14,509 nt of DNA from Campylobacteraceae bacterium (lineage in GTDB: Bacteria > Campylobacterota > Campylobacteria > Campylobacterales > JALSKU01): positions 1 to 14,509 of the forward strand of contig WFMT01000225.1 of the NCBI GenBank assembly GCA_015488975.1, in the 5' to 3' direction. Position numbers and translations under genes: made by a program. Below, piece after piece: positions 7,686 to 14,241 of the stretch; within the stretch, counting starts at the first letter, position 1, and each line of letters opens with the position of its first letter. The notes under the pieces were generated by a model. The model saw nothing but the letters and a program-made list of their open reading frames with translations, did not search any database and had not been told where the DNA came from.

Positions 7686-8939
7686 ATGAAAAAAATTATA
7701 TTTACCATAGCAATAATTTTAATAAACGGAATTCTTTATGCAAATACACTGACTATAAAAGAGAGCATAAAAAAAACTCTTTTAAATCACCCGGATATAA
7801 AAAGCTTTATGCTTAAAATAAAACAGTCTCAAAAAAGTTATCAATCTGCAAATGCCGATAATTTACCTCAAATAAATCTCCAAGCAGGGTACAATATAAC
7901 TCAAACTTATCCAGTTACATCAAATAATCATTTTAAAACTATAAATGATAACGGATGGAGCATGGGAATATCTTTAAAACAAAAAATCTGGGATTTTAAA
8001 AAGACAAAATACATGATTGAAGCATTTAAATTTGATGAAGATATATCAAAATTATCGCTAAAAGAAGCAAAAAATTTATTAGCATACAAAGTCAAATCTC
8101 TTTATGAACTCATGGTTGTACAAAAAGAGGCTATAAAAGTTAGAGAAAAAGACTTGGAATCAAAACAAGCATTGTATCTTCAAGCAAAAGCTATGGTGAA
8201 ACATGGACTCAAAACAAAAGCTGATGAGAGTCGTTTTTTATCTGCTTTTTACCAAGCAAAAAACAATTTAACCATAGCCAAAACTTCATTTACAAAAGCT
8301 AAAGACTCACTATCTTTGTATATGGGAGAAAAAATACCCAATGATGTAAAGCTTCAAACAAATATCATTAAACAAGATTTCAAGTATAACCAGAATATAG
8401 AAAAAGAGATACTAAAGAGTAATTACCAAATAAAAATACAAGAGCAAAATATACAAAAAAACAACTTACTTCACAAATCATCTCAAGCTTCAAAGTATGG
8501 TTCTGTTAATTTAATTGCTTCATACAATAGACTTGGCACTTTAAATAATTATGACTCAAAACTCATCGGTTTAACACTTAGCATACCTTTATATAGTGGT
8601 GGAAGACTAAATGCACAAGAGCAAAAAGCTCGACTTGCTTTTGAGTTGGCAAAAGAACAAAAAAATTCAAAAATTTTAGAATTAAAAGATGAGATTGAGA
8701 GTCTGTTAAATGATATAAAAGAATATAAAAAAACCATAAAGGCAAAAAAAGCACAATTATTTTCTGCAAATGAAACAAAAAAAGTTATAGAAGGAAGATA
8801 CAAAGTAGGACTTGCAACCTATGTAGAAGTTTTAGATTCCATCTCGGTAATATTAAATGCAAAATTAGGGGTTTTGGAAGCTTATTATGCAAAAAGCATG
8901 GCAATAGCCAGACTTAAATATTTAAAAGGGGAATTTTAA
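7686..8939 (+). CDS. TolC-family outer membrane efflux protein
   Basis: This is the outer membrane channel of a tripartite exporter, 417 aa, normal for the family. A signal peptide covers about residues 1-19, with mature sequence from NTLTIKESI. The two OEP repeats are visible: long helical stretches at about 110-210 and 310-405, separated by strand-forming segments around LPQINLQAGYN and LTLSIPLYSGGRLNAQE. The typical RYKVGLATYVEVLDS block of the second repeat starts at 371. AAGGA at 7676-7680 is a strong ribosome site, 5 nt before the ATG. The stop overlaps the adaptor gene start by one base. Together with the next three genes it gives all parts of a one-step exporter across both membranes. 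Confidence 0.93.
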   Translation: MKKIIFTIAIILINGILYANTLTIKESIKKTLLNHPDIKSFMLKIKQSQKSYQSANADNLPQINLQAGYNITQTYPVTSNNHFKTINDNGWSMGISLKQKIWDFKKTKYMIEAFKFDEDISKLSLKEAKNLLAYKVKSLYELMVVQKEAIKVREKDLESKQALYLQAKAMVKHGLKTKADESRFLSAFYQAKNNLTIAKTSFTKAKDSLSLYMGEKIPNDVKLQTNIIKQDFKYNQNIEKEILKSNYQIKIQEQNIQKNNLLHKSSQASKYGSVNLIASYNRLGTLNNYDSKLIGLTLSIPLYSGGRLNAQEQKARLAFELAKEQKNSKILELKDEIESLLNDIKEYKKTIKAKKAQLFSANETKKVIEGRYKVGLATYVEVLDSISVILNAKLGVLEAYYAKSMAIARLKYLKGEF

Positions 8940-10084
8940 TGATAAATAAAATAGTAAAATATCTTGTAATCTTAGCAATAATAGGCATTGGTGGATTTTT
9001 ATTTTATAATAAAATTTATATACCTAAAATCACTTACAAAACAACTCTTCCTAAAAAAGGAAATATAAGTGTTAAGGTATTTGGTATAGGAAACGAAGGT
9101 GCAAAAGATATATACTCTATAAATGCGGGAGTTAGTGCAAAGGTATTATCCATACTAACTGATGAAGGAAAGTGGGTCAAGAAAGGTGACCTTTTGGTGG
9201 TAATGGATGAAGTTAATCTTCCGGAACTTTTAAAAGAAGCGAAGCTTGGGGTCAATAAAGCAAAATTCGACTTTATTGCATCGCAAAAAGAGCTCAAAGG
9301 ATTTTTAGCACAAAAATCACTTGCTCTTATTACATTTAAAAGATATGATAAATTAAAAAAACAATCTTTTGTATCTAAAGCTGAATATGATAAAGCAAAA
9401 TCTGATTTATCGCAGATAAAAGCGCAAATAGAAGCCACAAAAGCCCATATAAATTCTGCAAAAATAGGAATCAAAATAGCCAAAAAAGCAGTCGATTCCT
9501 TGCAAACGAGAATATCAAGATACAAAATCTATTCTCCGGTTAGTGGGTTTGTTATATCTAAAAATATACAAACGCATCAAGCCGTGCTCCCCAATCAAAC
9601 AATTTTAGAAATAGTTGATCCTAAAACTGTATGGATAAAAACATACATTGATGAAAAAATAAGTGCAGATATAAAAGTCGGACAAAAAGCCATCATAACA
9701 CTTCGCTCCAAACAAAATAAAAAACTTAAAGGTTATGTCAAAAGGATTGTCGCCCAAAGTGACCCTGTAACATTGGAAAGAGAAGTAGATGTTGCTTTTG
9801 ATAAACTGCCTATTCCTTTTTACATAAATGAACAAGCCCAGGTTGTTATAATTACAAAACAATTTAAAAAACTATTGAGAGTTCCTGCAAACTTGATAGT
9901 ATATAAAGATGAAAAACCCGGTATTTGGATAGTAAAAAACAATAAAGCACACTTCCAAAATGTAAAAATCATAGCAAGAGGCGAAAACTATATCGGAATA
10001 TCAGGCATCAAAGATAATACTAAGCTACTAATTACATCTCCAGGAAACAAACCTCTTAAAGAGGGTATGAGTCTGCATTTATGA
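8939..10084 (+). CDS. HlyD/MacA-like periplasmic adaptor (membrane fusion protein)
   Basis: This 381-aa periplasmic adaptor links the inner-membrane ABC permease to the TolC-like channel. One N-terminal membrane anchor spans about 6-23. The first half of the lipoyl domain surrounds VLSILTDEGKWVKKGDLL (about 69-86) and the second half surrounds IYSPVSGFVISKN (about 197-209). Between them lies a helical hairpin (about 95-190) rich in Lys, Ala and Gln. A beta-barrel part follows, with TVWIKTYIDE and KVGQKAIITLRS, and then a MacA-like membrane-proximal domain to the end. The start ATG shares a base with the stop of the TolC gene and is preceded by AAGGGGA. The 3' end overlaps the permease start as ATGA. 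The layout matches DevB or MacA more closely than RND adaptors, because the partner is an ABC permease. Confidence 0.92.
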   Translation: MINKIVKYLVILAIIGIGGFLFYNKIYIPKITYKTTLPKKGNISVKVFGIGNEGAKDIYSINAGVSAKVLSILTDEGKWVKKGDLLVVMDEVNLPELLKEAKLGVNKAKFDFIASQKELKGFLAQKSLALITFKRYDKLKKQSFVSKAEYDKAKSDLSQIKAQIEATKAHINSAKIGIKIAKKAVDSLQTRISRYKIYSPVSGFVISKNIQTHQAVLPNQTILEIVDPKTVWIKTYIDEKISADIKVGQKAIITLRSKQNKKLKGYVKRIVAQSDPVTLEREVDVAFDKLPIPFYINEQAQVVIITKQFKKLLRVPANLIVYKDEKPGIWIVKNNKAHFQNVKIIARGENYIGISGIKDNTKLLITSPGNKPLKEGMSLHL

Positions 10085-11226
10085 TAAATTTAGCTCAAAA
10101 AGATGTTTCTCATACTTTGGGTAAATTTATCGTTACTGCAATGGGTGTGGGAATGTTACTTGGAATTGTACTTATCATGATAGGAGTCTATCGGGGGATG
10201 ATATCAGATGCCAAAGTGCTTATCAATGATATAGGAGCTGATATGTGGATAGTCCAGCAAAATACTTTAGGACCTTTTGCAGAAAGTTCAAGGGTGCATG
10301 AAGACTTAAAAGATATAATCCGCGCAGTTAATGGTATAGACAAAACAGGGGCATTGACTTTTCAAAATATACAACTTCCCACCGCTACTAAACCCATAAG
10401 AGTTACAGCTGTCGGTTTTGATCCCTACGGCAGCATATCTCCTATAAATCCTTCAAGGATTATAGCAGGCAGAACTTTACGCAGAGATCATTATGAGATA
10501 GTAGTAAGTGATAAAACAGGTTTTAAACTAAATAATTACATACAGCTCGGGAGACACAGGTTTAAAGTTGTTGGTATAACTCACGGTACTGTAGCCTCCG
10601 GTGGTTCGCCACTTGTTTATATGAGTTTAAAAGATGCTCAAGAGTTACAGTTTTTATTCTCTAACAACCGTATAAGAAATGATAGATTAAGAGGGATAGT
10701 AAATAGAAATTCTCATTTGGTAAATGCAATAGTTGCAACTATAAGACCAGGTTACTCACCAGAAATCATAGCAAATGAGATAAGAAAGTACCAACACAAA
10801 AGTGTATATACTCAGGCACAGCAAACAGCTATACTTACTCAAAATGTTATCAAAACCGCTTCCAAACAAATCGGTATGTTTACGGCTATTTTAGTTGTGG
10901 TTTCTACTATCATTATATCTCTTATCATATATACTATGACTTTAGAAAAGATGAAAGAGATAGCTATCATGAAGCTTATAGGCATCCCAAACAATATGAT
11001 AGTTAAAATGATAGCTCAAGAAACTATGCTTCTTGGTATTTTAGCTTTTATTTTTGGAAATATTTTTGCTCATTTGATTTATAATAAATTTCCAAAGAGA
11101 GTTGTTTTGGAAACTCCCGATGCATTGGGACTTTTTATAGTTATAATCATCGCATCTGTCTTAGCTTCGTTGGTAGCTATCAGAAAGGTCATAAAAGCAG
11201 ACCCTGCTTCGGCAATAGGAGGATAA
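10081..11226 (+). CDS. ABC transporter permease, FtsX/MacB/DevC-like
   Basis: This inner-membrane permease of 381 aa has the four-helix MacB/FtsX layout. TM1 is at about 15-38, a large extracytoplasmic domain covers about 40-260, and TM2 (265-287), TM3 (310-333) and TM4 (349-368) follow. After TM2 comes EKMKEIAIMKLIGIPN, the cytosolic coupling segment that contacts the ATPase in this family. The protein has no fused ATPase domain, so it resembles DevC rather than MacB itself. The start overlaps the adaptor by 4 nt. AGGAGG lies just before its TAA stop and serves the ATPase, whose ATG follows directly. Such systems export lipids, peptides or macrolides. The substrate here is unknown. Confidence 0.92.
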   Translation: MINLAQKDVSHTLGKFIVTAMGVGMLLGIVLIMIGVYRGMISDAKVLINDIGADMWIVQQNTLGPFAESSRVHEDLKDIIRAVNGIDKTGALTFQNIQLPTATKPIRVTAVGFDPYGSISPINPSRIIAGRTLRRDHYEIVVSDKTGFKLNNYIQLGRHRFKVVGITHGTVASGGSPLVYMSLKDAQELQFLFSNNRIRNDRLRGIVNRNSHLVNAIVATIRPGYSPEIIANEIRKYQHKSVYTQAQQTAILTQNVIKTASKQIGMFTAILVVVSTIIISLIIYTMTLEKMKEIAIMKLIGIPNNMIVKMIAQETMLLGILAFIFGNIFAHLIYNKFPKRVVLETPDALGLFIVIIIASVLASLVAIRKVIKADPASAIGG

Positions 11227-11940
11227 ATGAACAAACAGAGTATAAAAATTGAAAATATTGTAAAAAAATTCGGCAAAGGCGAAAGTGAAATAACAGTGAT
11301 TGATGGGGCATCGTTTAGTATAAACAAAGGCGAACTTGTTGCCCTTATAGCTCCCAGCGGAGCTGGAAAAACTACACTTCTTATGATGATAGGATGTGTT
11401 GAGACACCTACAAGTGGCATAATTTATATAGGTGATGAAAAAGTTTATGAAAATAAATGGCTAACTAAACAAACAAGAAAAATACGAAGAGAAAAAATAG
11501 GCTTCATTTTTCAAGCTCATTATCTTATACCATTTTTAAATGTTATAGAAAATGTTACCCTACTTCCTCAAACCAATGGAAAATCAAAAAAAGAATCAAA
11601 AGAGACAGCGATGGAGCTTCTTGATTATTTTGACATTGCCGGTAAAGCTTATGCGATGCCCTCTTCGCTCTCAGGCGGGCAAAATCAAAGAGTGGCGATA
11701 GCAAGAGCTTTAGCAAATAAACCAGAAATCATTTTAGCAGATGAACCGACTGCCGCTCTTGATATAACAAGATCGATAGATGTTGTAAAAATGTTAAAAA
11801 AAATCGCAATAGATCAAAATGTTGCTGTAGTTATGGTAACTCATGATGAATCAATGCTTCCTTTGTGTGATAGAGTGCTGAAAATAAAAAATAAAAAAGT
11901 CATATCCGTAGATACTTCTGCCAATAAAAATATGATATAA
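11227..11940 (+). CDS. ABC transporter ATP-binding protein, LolD/MacB/DevA-like
   Basis: This is the cytosolic ATPase of the export system, 237 aa. All motifs are present: Walker A APSGAGKTT at 42-50 (Ala replaces the usual first Gly), Q-loop FIFQAHYLIPFLNVIENV with Q96, signature LSGGQNQR at 148-155, Walker B IILADEP with E173, D-loop through D179 and H-loop H206 in VMVTHDE. The FQAHYLIPFLNVIENV stretch is typical of the MacB/DevA/LolD exporter ATPases. The ATG directly follows the permease stop, with AGGAGG as ribosome site. The last codons hold the -10 box of the next transcription unit; TATAAT overlaps the TAA stop. Confidence 0.94.
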   Translation: MNKQSIKIENIVKKFGKGESEITVIDGASFSINKGELVALIAPSGAGKTTLLMMIGCVETPTSGIIYIGDEKVYENKWLTKQTRKIRREKIGFIFQAHYLIPFLNVIENVTLLPQTNGKSKKESKETAMELLDYFDIAGKAYAMPSSLSGGQNQRVAIARALANKPEIILADEPTAALDITRSIDVVKMLKKIAIDQNVAVVMVTHDESMLPLCDRVLKIKNKKVISVDTSANKNMI

Positions 11941-11941
11941 T
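11936..11941 (+). promoter_or_regulatory. -10 box of the thioredoxin transcript
   Basis: TATAAT overlaps the TAA stop of the ATPase gene. The predicted RNA start is near 11948. Its last base lies 16 nt before the conserved leader hairpin, nearly the same distance as at 13756 and 14083, which supports both calls. Confidence 0.6.
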
Positions 11942-11947
11942 TAACTA

Positions 11948-12007
11948 TCTTATACACTTTTTTCTCGAAAGTCTTACTTTTTATAGCTTTAGGGGAGTTG
12001 TAAGGAC
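11948..12007 (+). promoter_or_regulatory. Conserved structured 5' leader, copy 1 (upstream of thioredoxin)
   Basis: This is one of three related leaders in the window. Features in order are a 5' strand TCTTATA (11948-11954), hairpin CTTTTTTCTCGAAAG (11957-11971), GTCTTAC (11971-11977), an AGCTTTA block (11985-11991), and TGTAAGG (11999-12005). The first strand can pair with the last (7 pairs, two of them U-G). Alternatively GTCTTAC can pair with GTAAGGAC (12000-12007) with one bulged G. The leader is about 90 nt in all and ends in AGGAGG (12027-12032). I do not recognise a named RNA family. A role in regulation is inferred from its position and repetition. Confidence 0.65.
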
Positions 12008-12035
12008 AGTAATTAAAAATAAATTTAGGAGGTAT

Positions 12036-12473
12036 ATGATGAATAATAAGATAAAAGTTGTTTGCCCGTATTGCAAAAAGATAAATGCAATTCCTAAAAA
12101 TAAAGAGATTAAAAAAGCAAACTGTGGAAGTTGTGGCAAATCTCTTTTAGAGACTCATCCTGTCTCTATTGGAGATAATGATTTTGATAAAATTGTGCAA
12201 AACAGTGATATCCCTGTTGTTATTGATTTTTGGGCTCCGTGGTGCGGACCTTGTAAGATGATGGCACCAAACTTTGAAGCTGCGGCAAAAAAGTTTCCGC
12301 TTAAAGCAGTATTTGCAAAAGTCAATACTGAAGAATATCCTTATTTATCTCAAAGATTTGGCATAAGAGGCATCCCTACTACCATAATCTTTAAAAACGG
12401 AACTGAAGTTCACAGAGTTTCCGGTGCACTTGATGAACATTCTATCATAAACACAGTAACTAATTTTATCTAA
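12036..12473 (+). CDS. Thioredoxin 2-like protein (TrxC type, N-terminal zinc ribbon)
   Basis: This cytosolic disulfide reductase has 145 aa, like TrxC. A zinc-binding segment uses CPYC at 10-13 and CGSC at 30-33. A thioredoxin domain (about 45-145) follows, with FWAPWCGPCKMMAP carrying active-site Cys70 and Cys73, and cis-Pro114 in RGIPTTIIF. Two ATGs are adjacent (12036, 12039). AGGAGG at 12027-12032 is only 3 nt from the first and 6 nt from the second, so the second may be the true start. The gene has its own promoter and a roughly 90-nt conserved leader, and is followed after 12 nt by an ArsR-family gene, so those two are probably one operon. TrxC-type proteins are often induced by oxidative stress; here regulation through the leader is likely. 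Confidence 0.94.
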   Translation: MMNNKIKVVCPYCKKINAIPKNKEIKKANCGSCGKSLLETHPVSIGDNDFDKIVQNSDIPVVIDFWAPWCGPCKMMAPNFEAAAKKFPLKAVFAKVNTEEYPYLSQRFGIRGIPTTIIFKNGTEVHRVSGALDEHSIINTVTNFI

Positions 12474-12485
12474 AAGGCTGCATGA

Positions 12486-12794
12486 ATGAATATATTTTTA
12501 AAAACAATTAGTAGCGTCAATGATGAAACAAGAATAAGAATACTTAGATTTATCTATATAAATAAAAATATTTGTGTGTGCGATATACAGACTTCATTCA
12601 ACATGATACAATCTCGTATTTCAAGACATCTTAACATTTTAAAAGAAGCCGGTTTTTTAAAAGTCAGCAGAAAAGGAAGGTGGGCATATTACAGTATAAG
12701 ATCTCCCCTTGATGAATTTAGACAACATATTTTAAAAGAGATAGGATTTTTAGAACTTGATATACCGGATTTTAAAACAAAATGTGACGTATAA
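12486..12794 (+). CDS. ArsR/SmtB-family transcriptional repressor
   Basis: This small winged-helix regulator has 102 aa, the usual length. The recognition helix is in MIQSRISRHLNILKEAGFL (about 40-58), followed by the wing KVSRKGRWAYYSI. Just before it, ICVCDI carries Cys30 and Cys32, matching the CVC metalloid site of ArsR (arsenite-binding ELCVCDL in E. coli), but the third Cys of the classical site is absent. C100 near the end might contribute. The start is ATG 12486; ATG 12482 is in another frame. AAAAGG lies 9 nt upstream, and the thioredoxin stop is 12 nt upstream. No arsenate reductase or arsenite pump is in the window, so the regulated genes lie elsewhere or include thioredoxin itself. 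Confidence 0.93.
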   Translation: MNIFLKTISSVNDETRIRILRFIYINKNICVCDIQTSFNMIQSRISRHLNILKEAGFLKVSRKGRWAYYSIRSPLDEFRQHILKEIGFLELDIPDFKTKCDV

Positions 12795-12873
12795 CCTTCC
12801 ATGAAGAGAATGATTTCATTTTTTAAATGCAATTTAAGTATCATCGCTCTAATCAATCCATCATATTAAATTT

Positions 12874-13755
12874 ATGCAAAACCAAAGACTCTCTTATATC
12901 TTTGCTCTAAGTGCCGTGTTACTGTGGTCAACGGTTGCTACTGCATTTAAAATATCTTTGAGAGTGCTATCTCCTGTTGAGCTTCTTTTATATTCATCTT
13001 TGACTTCACTTCTGTTCTTAACGACTGTGCTAGTTGTAAAAAAAAAGATAAAAATCGCTTTTAATTATCTAAAAGAACATTTTTTTCTTATTTTGATATT
13101 AGCAACTATAAATCCTTTTCTTTACTATCTTGTTTTATTTAAAGCTTATAACTTGCTTCCTGCGCAAGAAGCTCAATCCATAAATTACACCTGGGCATTA
13201 ACTCTTTCATACTTATCTGTTATCTTTTTAAAACACAAACTTTCTGTTTATGATATTTTAGCAGGTATTATCGCATATTTTGGAGTTTTGATAATAGCAA
13301 CCAAAGGAAATATTTTTACACTTCATTTTTCAAACAGTTATGGAGTTTTTTTAGCACTTTTTAGTACGATACTTTGGTCGTTTTATTGGATATTTAATAC
13401 AAAATCAAAAGTTGATCCTGTTATAGGGCTGTTTTGCAACTTTTTAGTCGGAGTTATATTAATACTTATTTATTTTATTTCATTTAGTCATTTTCAAACA
13501 CTTAACATAAAAACTGTATTATCATCTGTATATGTGGGATTTTTTGAAATGGGAGCAACATATGTATTATGGCTTAAAGCATTAAAATATAGCACAAGTA
13601 CAAGTAAAACAGCCAATTTGATATTTTTATCTCCTTTTTTATCTTTGATATTTATCCATTTTATCGTAGGGGAAAAAATAGAAACTTCAACAATTATTGC
13701 ACTTGTTTTTATATTTTTAGGCTTGATAATACAAAGAAAAAAAGTAAAAACATAG
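12874..13755 (+). CDS. EamA/DMT-family membrane permease
   Basis: This is an integral membrane transporter of the drug/metabolite superfamily, 293 aa with about ten hydrophobic helices. Two EamA repeats are visible: the first from about 8 to 143 starts with SAVLLWSTVATAFK, the second from about 155 to 286 has the matching STILWSFYWIFNTKS. A Glu-containing AQEAQSINYTWALTLSYL region of repeat 1 has a counterpart in STSTSKTANLIFLSPFLSL of repeat 2. The substrate cannot be told from sequence. The start ATG has no ribosome site and lies 79 nt after arsR, so it could be leaderless or weakly translated. I see no in-frame alternative start nearby. The stop TAG directly precedes the TATAAT of the next unit. 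Confidence 0.9.
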   Translation: MQNQRLSYIFALSAVLLWSTVATAFKISLRVLSPVELLLYSSLTSLLFLTTVLVVKKKIKIAFNYLKEHFFLILILATINPFLYYLVLFKAYNLLPAQEAQSINYTWALTLSYLSVIFLKHKLSVYDILAGIIAYFGVLIIATKGNIFTLHFSNSYGVFLALFSTILWSFYWIFNTKSKVDPVIGLFCNFLVGVILILIYFISFSHFQTLNIKTVLSSVYVGFFEMGATYVLWLKALKYSTSTSKTANLIFLSPFLSLIFIHFIVGEKIETSTIIALVFIFLGLIIQRKKVKT

Positions 13756-13761
13756 TATAAT
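13756..13761 (+). promoter_or_regulatory. -10 box of the small-protein transcript
   Basis: TATAAT begins right after the TAG stop of the permease gene. The RNA should start at about A13768, exactly at the base of the leader stem. Confidence 0.6.
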
Positions 13762-13767
13762 TGTCTG

Positions 13768-13824
13768 ATTTTACATACTTTTTTCTCGAAAAGCCCTGCT
13801 TTTTGTAGCTTTAGTGTGTAAGGT
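13768..13824 (+). promoter_or_regulatory. Conserved structured 5' leader, copy 2 (upstream of small protein gene)
   Basis: This is the second copy. The 5' strand ATTTTACATAC (13768-13778) pairs without mismatch with GTGTGTAAGGT (13814-13824), 11 pairs with four G-U. Inside are the hairpin CTTTTTTCTCGAAAAG (13778-13793), GCCCTGC (13793-13799) and the AGCTTTA block (13807-13813). The stem could even extend outward past the predicted start, with one U-U mismatch to 13761/13830. GCCCTGC can pair weakly with GTAAGGT (one mismatch). The leader to the ATG is about 82 nt. Confidence 0.68.
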
Positions 13825-13849
13825 TAGTCATTATAAAAAAGAGGATAAC

Positions 13850-14074
13850 ATGGAAATAATACTAAAACAAATCGATGAGTATAATAACAGATTGCAAAAA
13901 GATATTTTAAATATTGTTCAAGATCAATCCATACCTTTAACAGAAAAAAACAGACTAATGGAACCAATAGCTGATCAAAAAAAAATACTTATTTACACGA
14001 AAGAGTCTCTTTTAAAGATAAAAAATAAAAAATATGAAGCTAAATGTAGTATGTCGGAAGTTAACAATAAATAA
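13850..14074 (+). CDS. Small protein of unknown function (74 aa)
   Basis: I do not recognise this protein. It is 74 aa, highly charged, mostly helical by composition (KQIDEYNNRLQKDILNIVQD, then ADQKKILIYTKESLLKIKNK), with no membrane segment or signal peptide. A single Cys lies near the C-terminus. The heptad-like spacing of Ile and Leu suggests a short coiled coil. ATG 13850 has a good site (AGAGG, 6 nt upstream). The frame opens further up at a GTG (13814), but that codon is buried in the leader stem and has no ribosome site. The gene has its own TATAAT and leader copy 2, so it is probably real and expressed. The dUTPase leader follows 9 nt after its stop with a separate promoter. Confidence 0.75.
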   Translation: MEIILKQIDEYNNRLQKDILNIVQDQSIPLTEKNRLMEPIADQKKILIYTKESLLKIKNKKYEAKCSMSEVNNK

Positions 14075-14082
14075 AATCATGC

Positions 14083-14088
14083 TATAAT
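14083..14088 (+). promoter_or_regulatory. -10 box of the dUTPase transcript
   Basis: TATAAT lies 8 nt after the small gene stop. RNA would start near 14095, at the first base of the leader stem. The distance to the conserved hairpin is 16 nt, as for copy 1. Confidence 0.6.
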
Positions 14089-14094
14089 TACTTA

Positions 14095-14204
14095 CCTTAC
14101 GAACTTTTTTCTCGAAAAGTCTTACTTTTCTTAGCTTCAAGGGGTTGTAGGGACTTCGAGTTTCTGCCATTATAGAGAGCTTTGCTCATTATAGTGCATA
14201 AGGT
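14095..14204 (+). promoter_or_regulatory. Conserved structured 5' leader, copy 3 (upstream of dUTPase)
   Basis: This is the third and longest copy; the leader to the ATG is about 147 nt. The 5' strand CCTTACGAAC (14095-14104) pairs 9 of 10 with GGTTGTAGGG (14143-14152). The conserved hairpin CTTTTTTCTCGAAAAG is at 14104-14119, GTCTTAC at 14119-14125, and the AGCTTCA block at 14133-14139. GTCTTAC can pair with GTAGGGAC (14147-14154). An insert follows with its own hairpin, TATAGAGAGC (14171-14180) against GCTCATTATA (14184-14193). A second partner strand, GTGCATAAGGT (14194-14204), also fits the 5' strand (9 of 11, starting at 14094) and resembles the 3' strand of copy 2. Confidence 0.65.
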
Positions 14205-14241
14205 CAGATAATTATTTCTTATTTTAAAATGGGGTACAATA

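Noticed and set aside
12801..12869. A 22-codon ORF (starting MKRMISFFK) between arsR and the permease gene
   Set aside because: No ribosome site, no promoter of its own, and length expected by chance in AT-rich DNA.
13814..13849. A GTG extension of the small protein giving 86 aa
   Set aside because: The GTG lies inside the leader stem and has no ribosome site; ATG 13850 has a good one.
11941..14204. The three leader repeats as MITEs or other mobile repeats
   Set aside because: They sit at fixed distance from promoters, share strand and 5' polarity with each gene, show pair-preserving changes, and have no terminal inverted repeats or target duplications that I can see.
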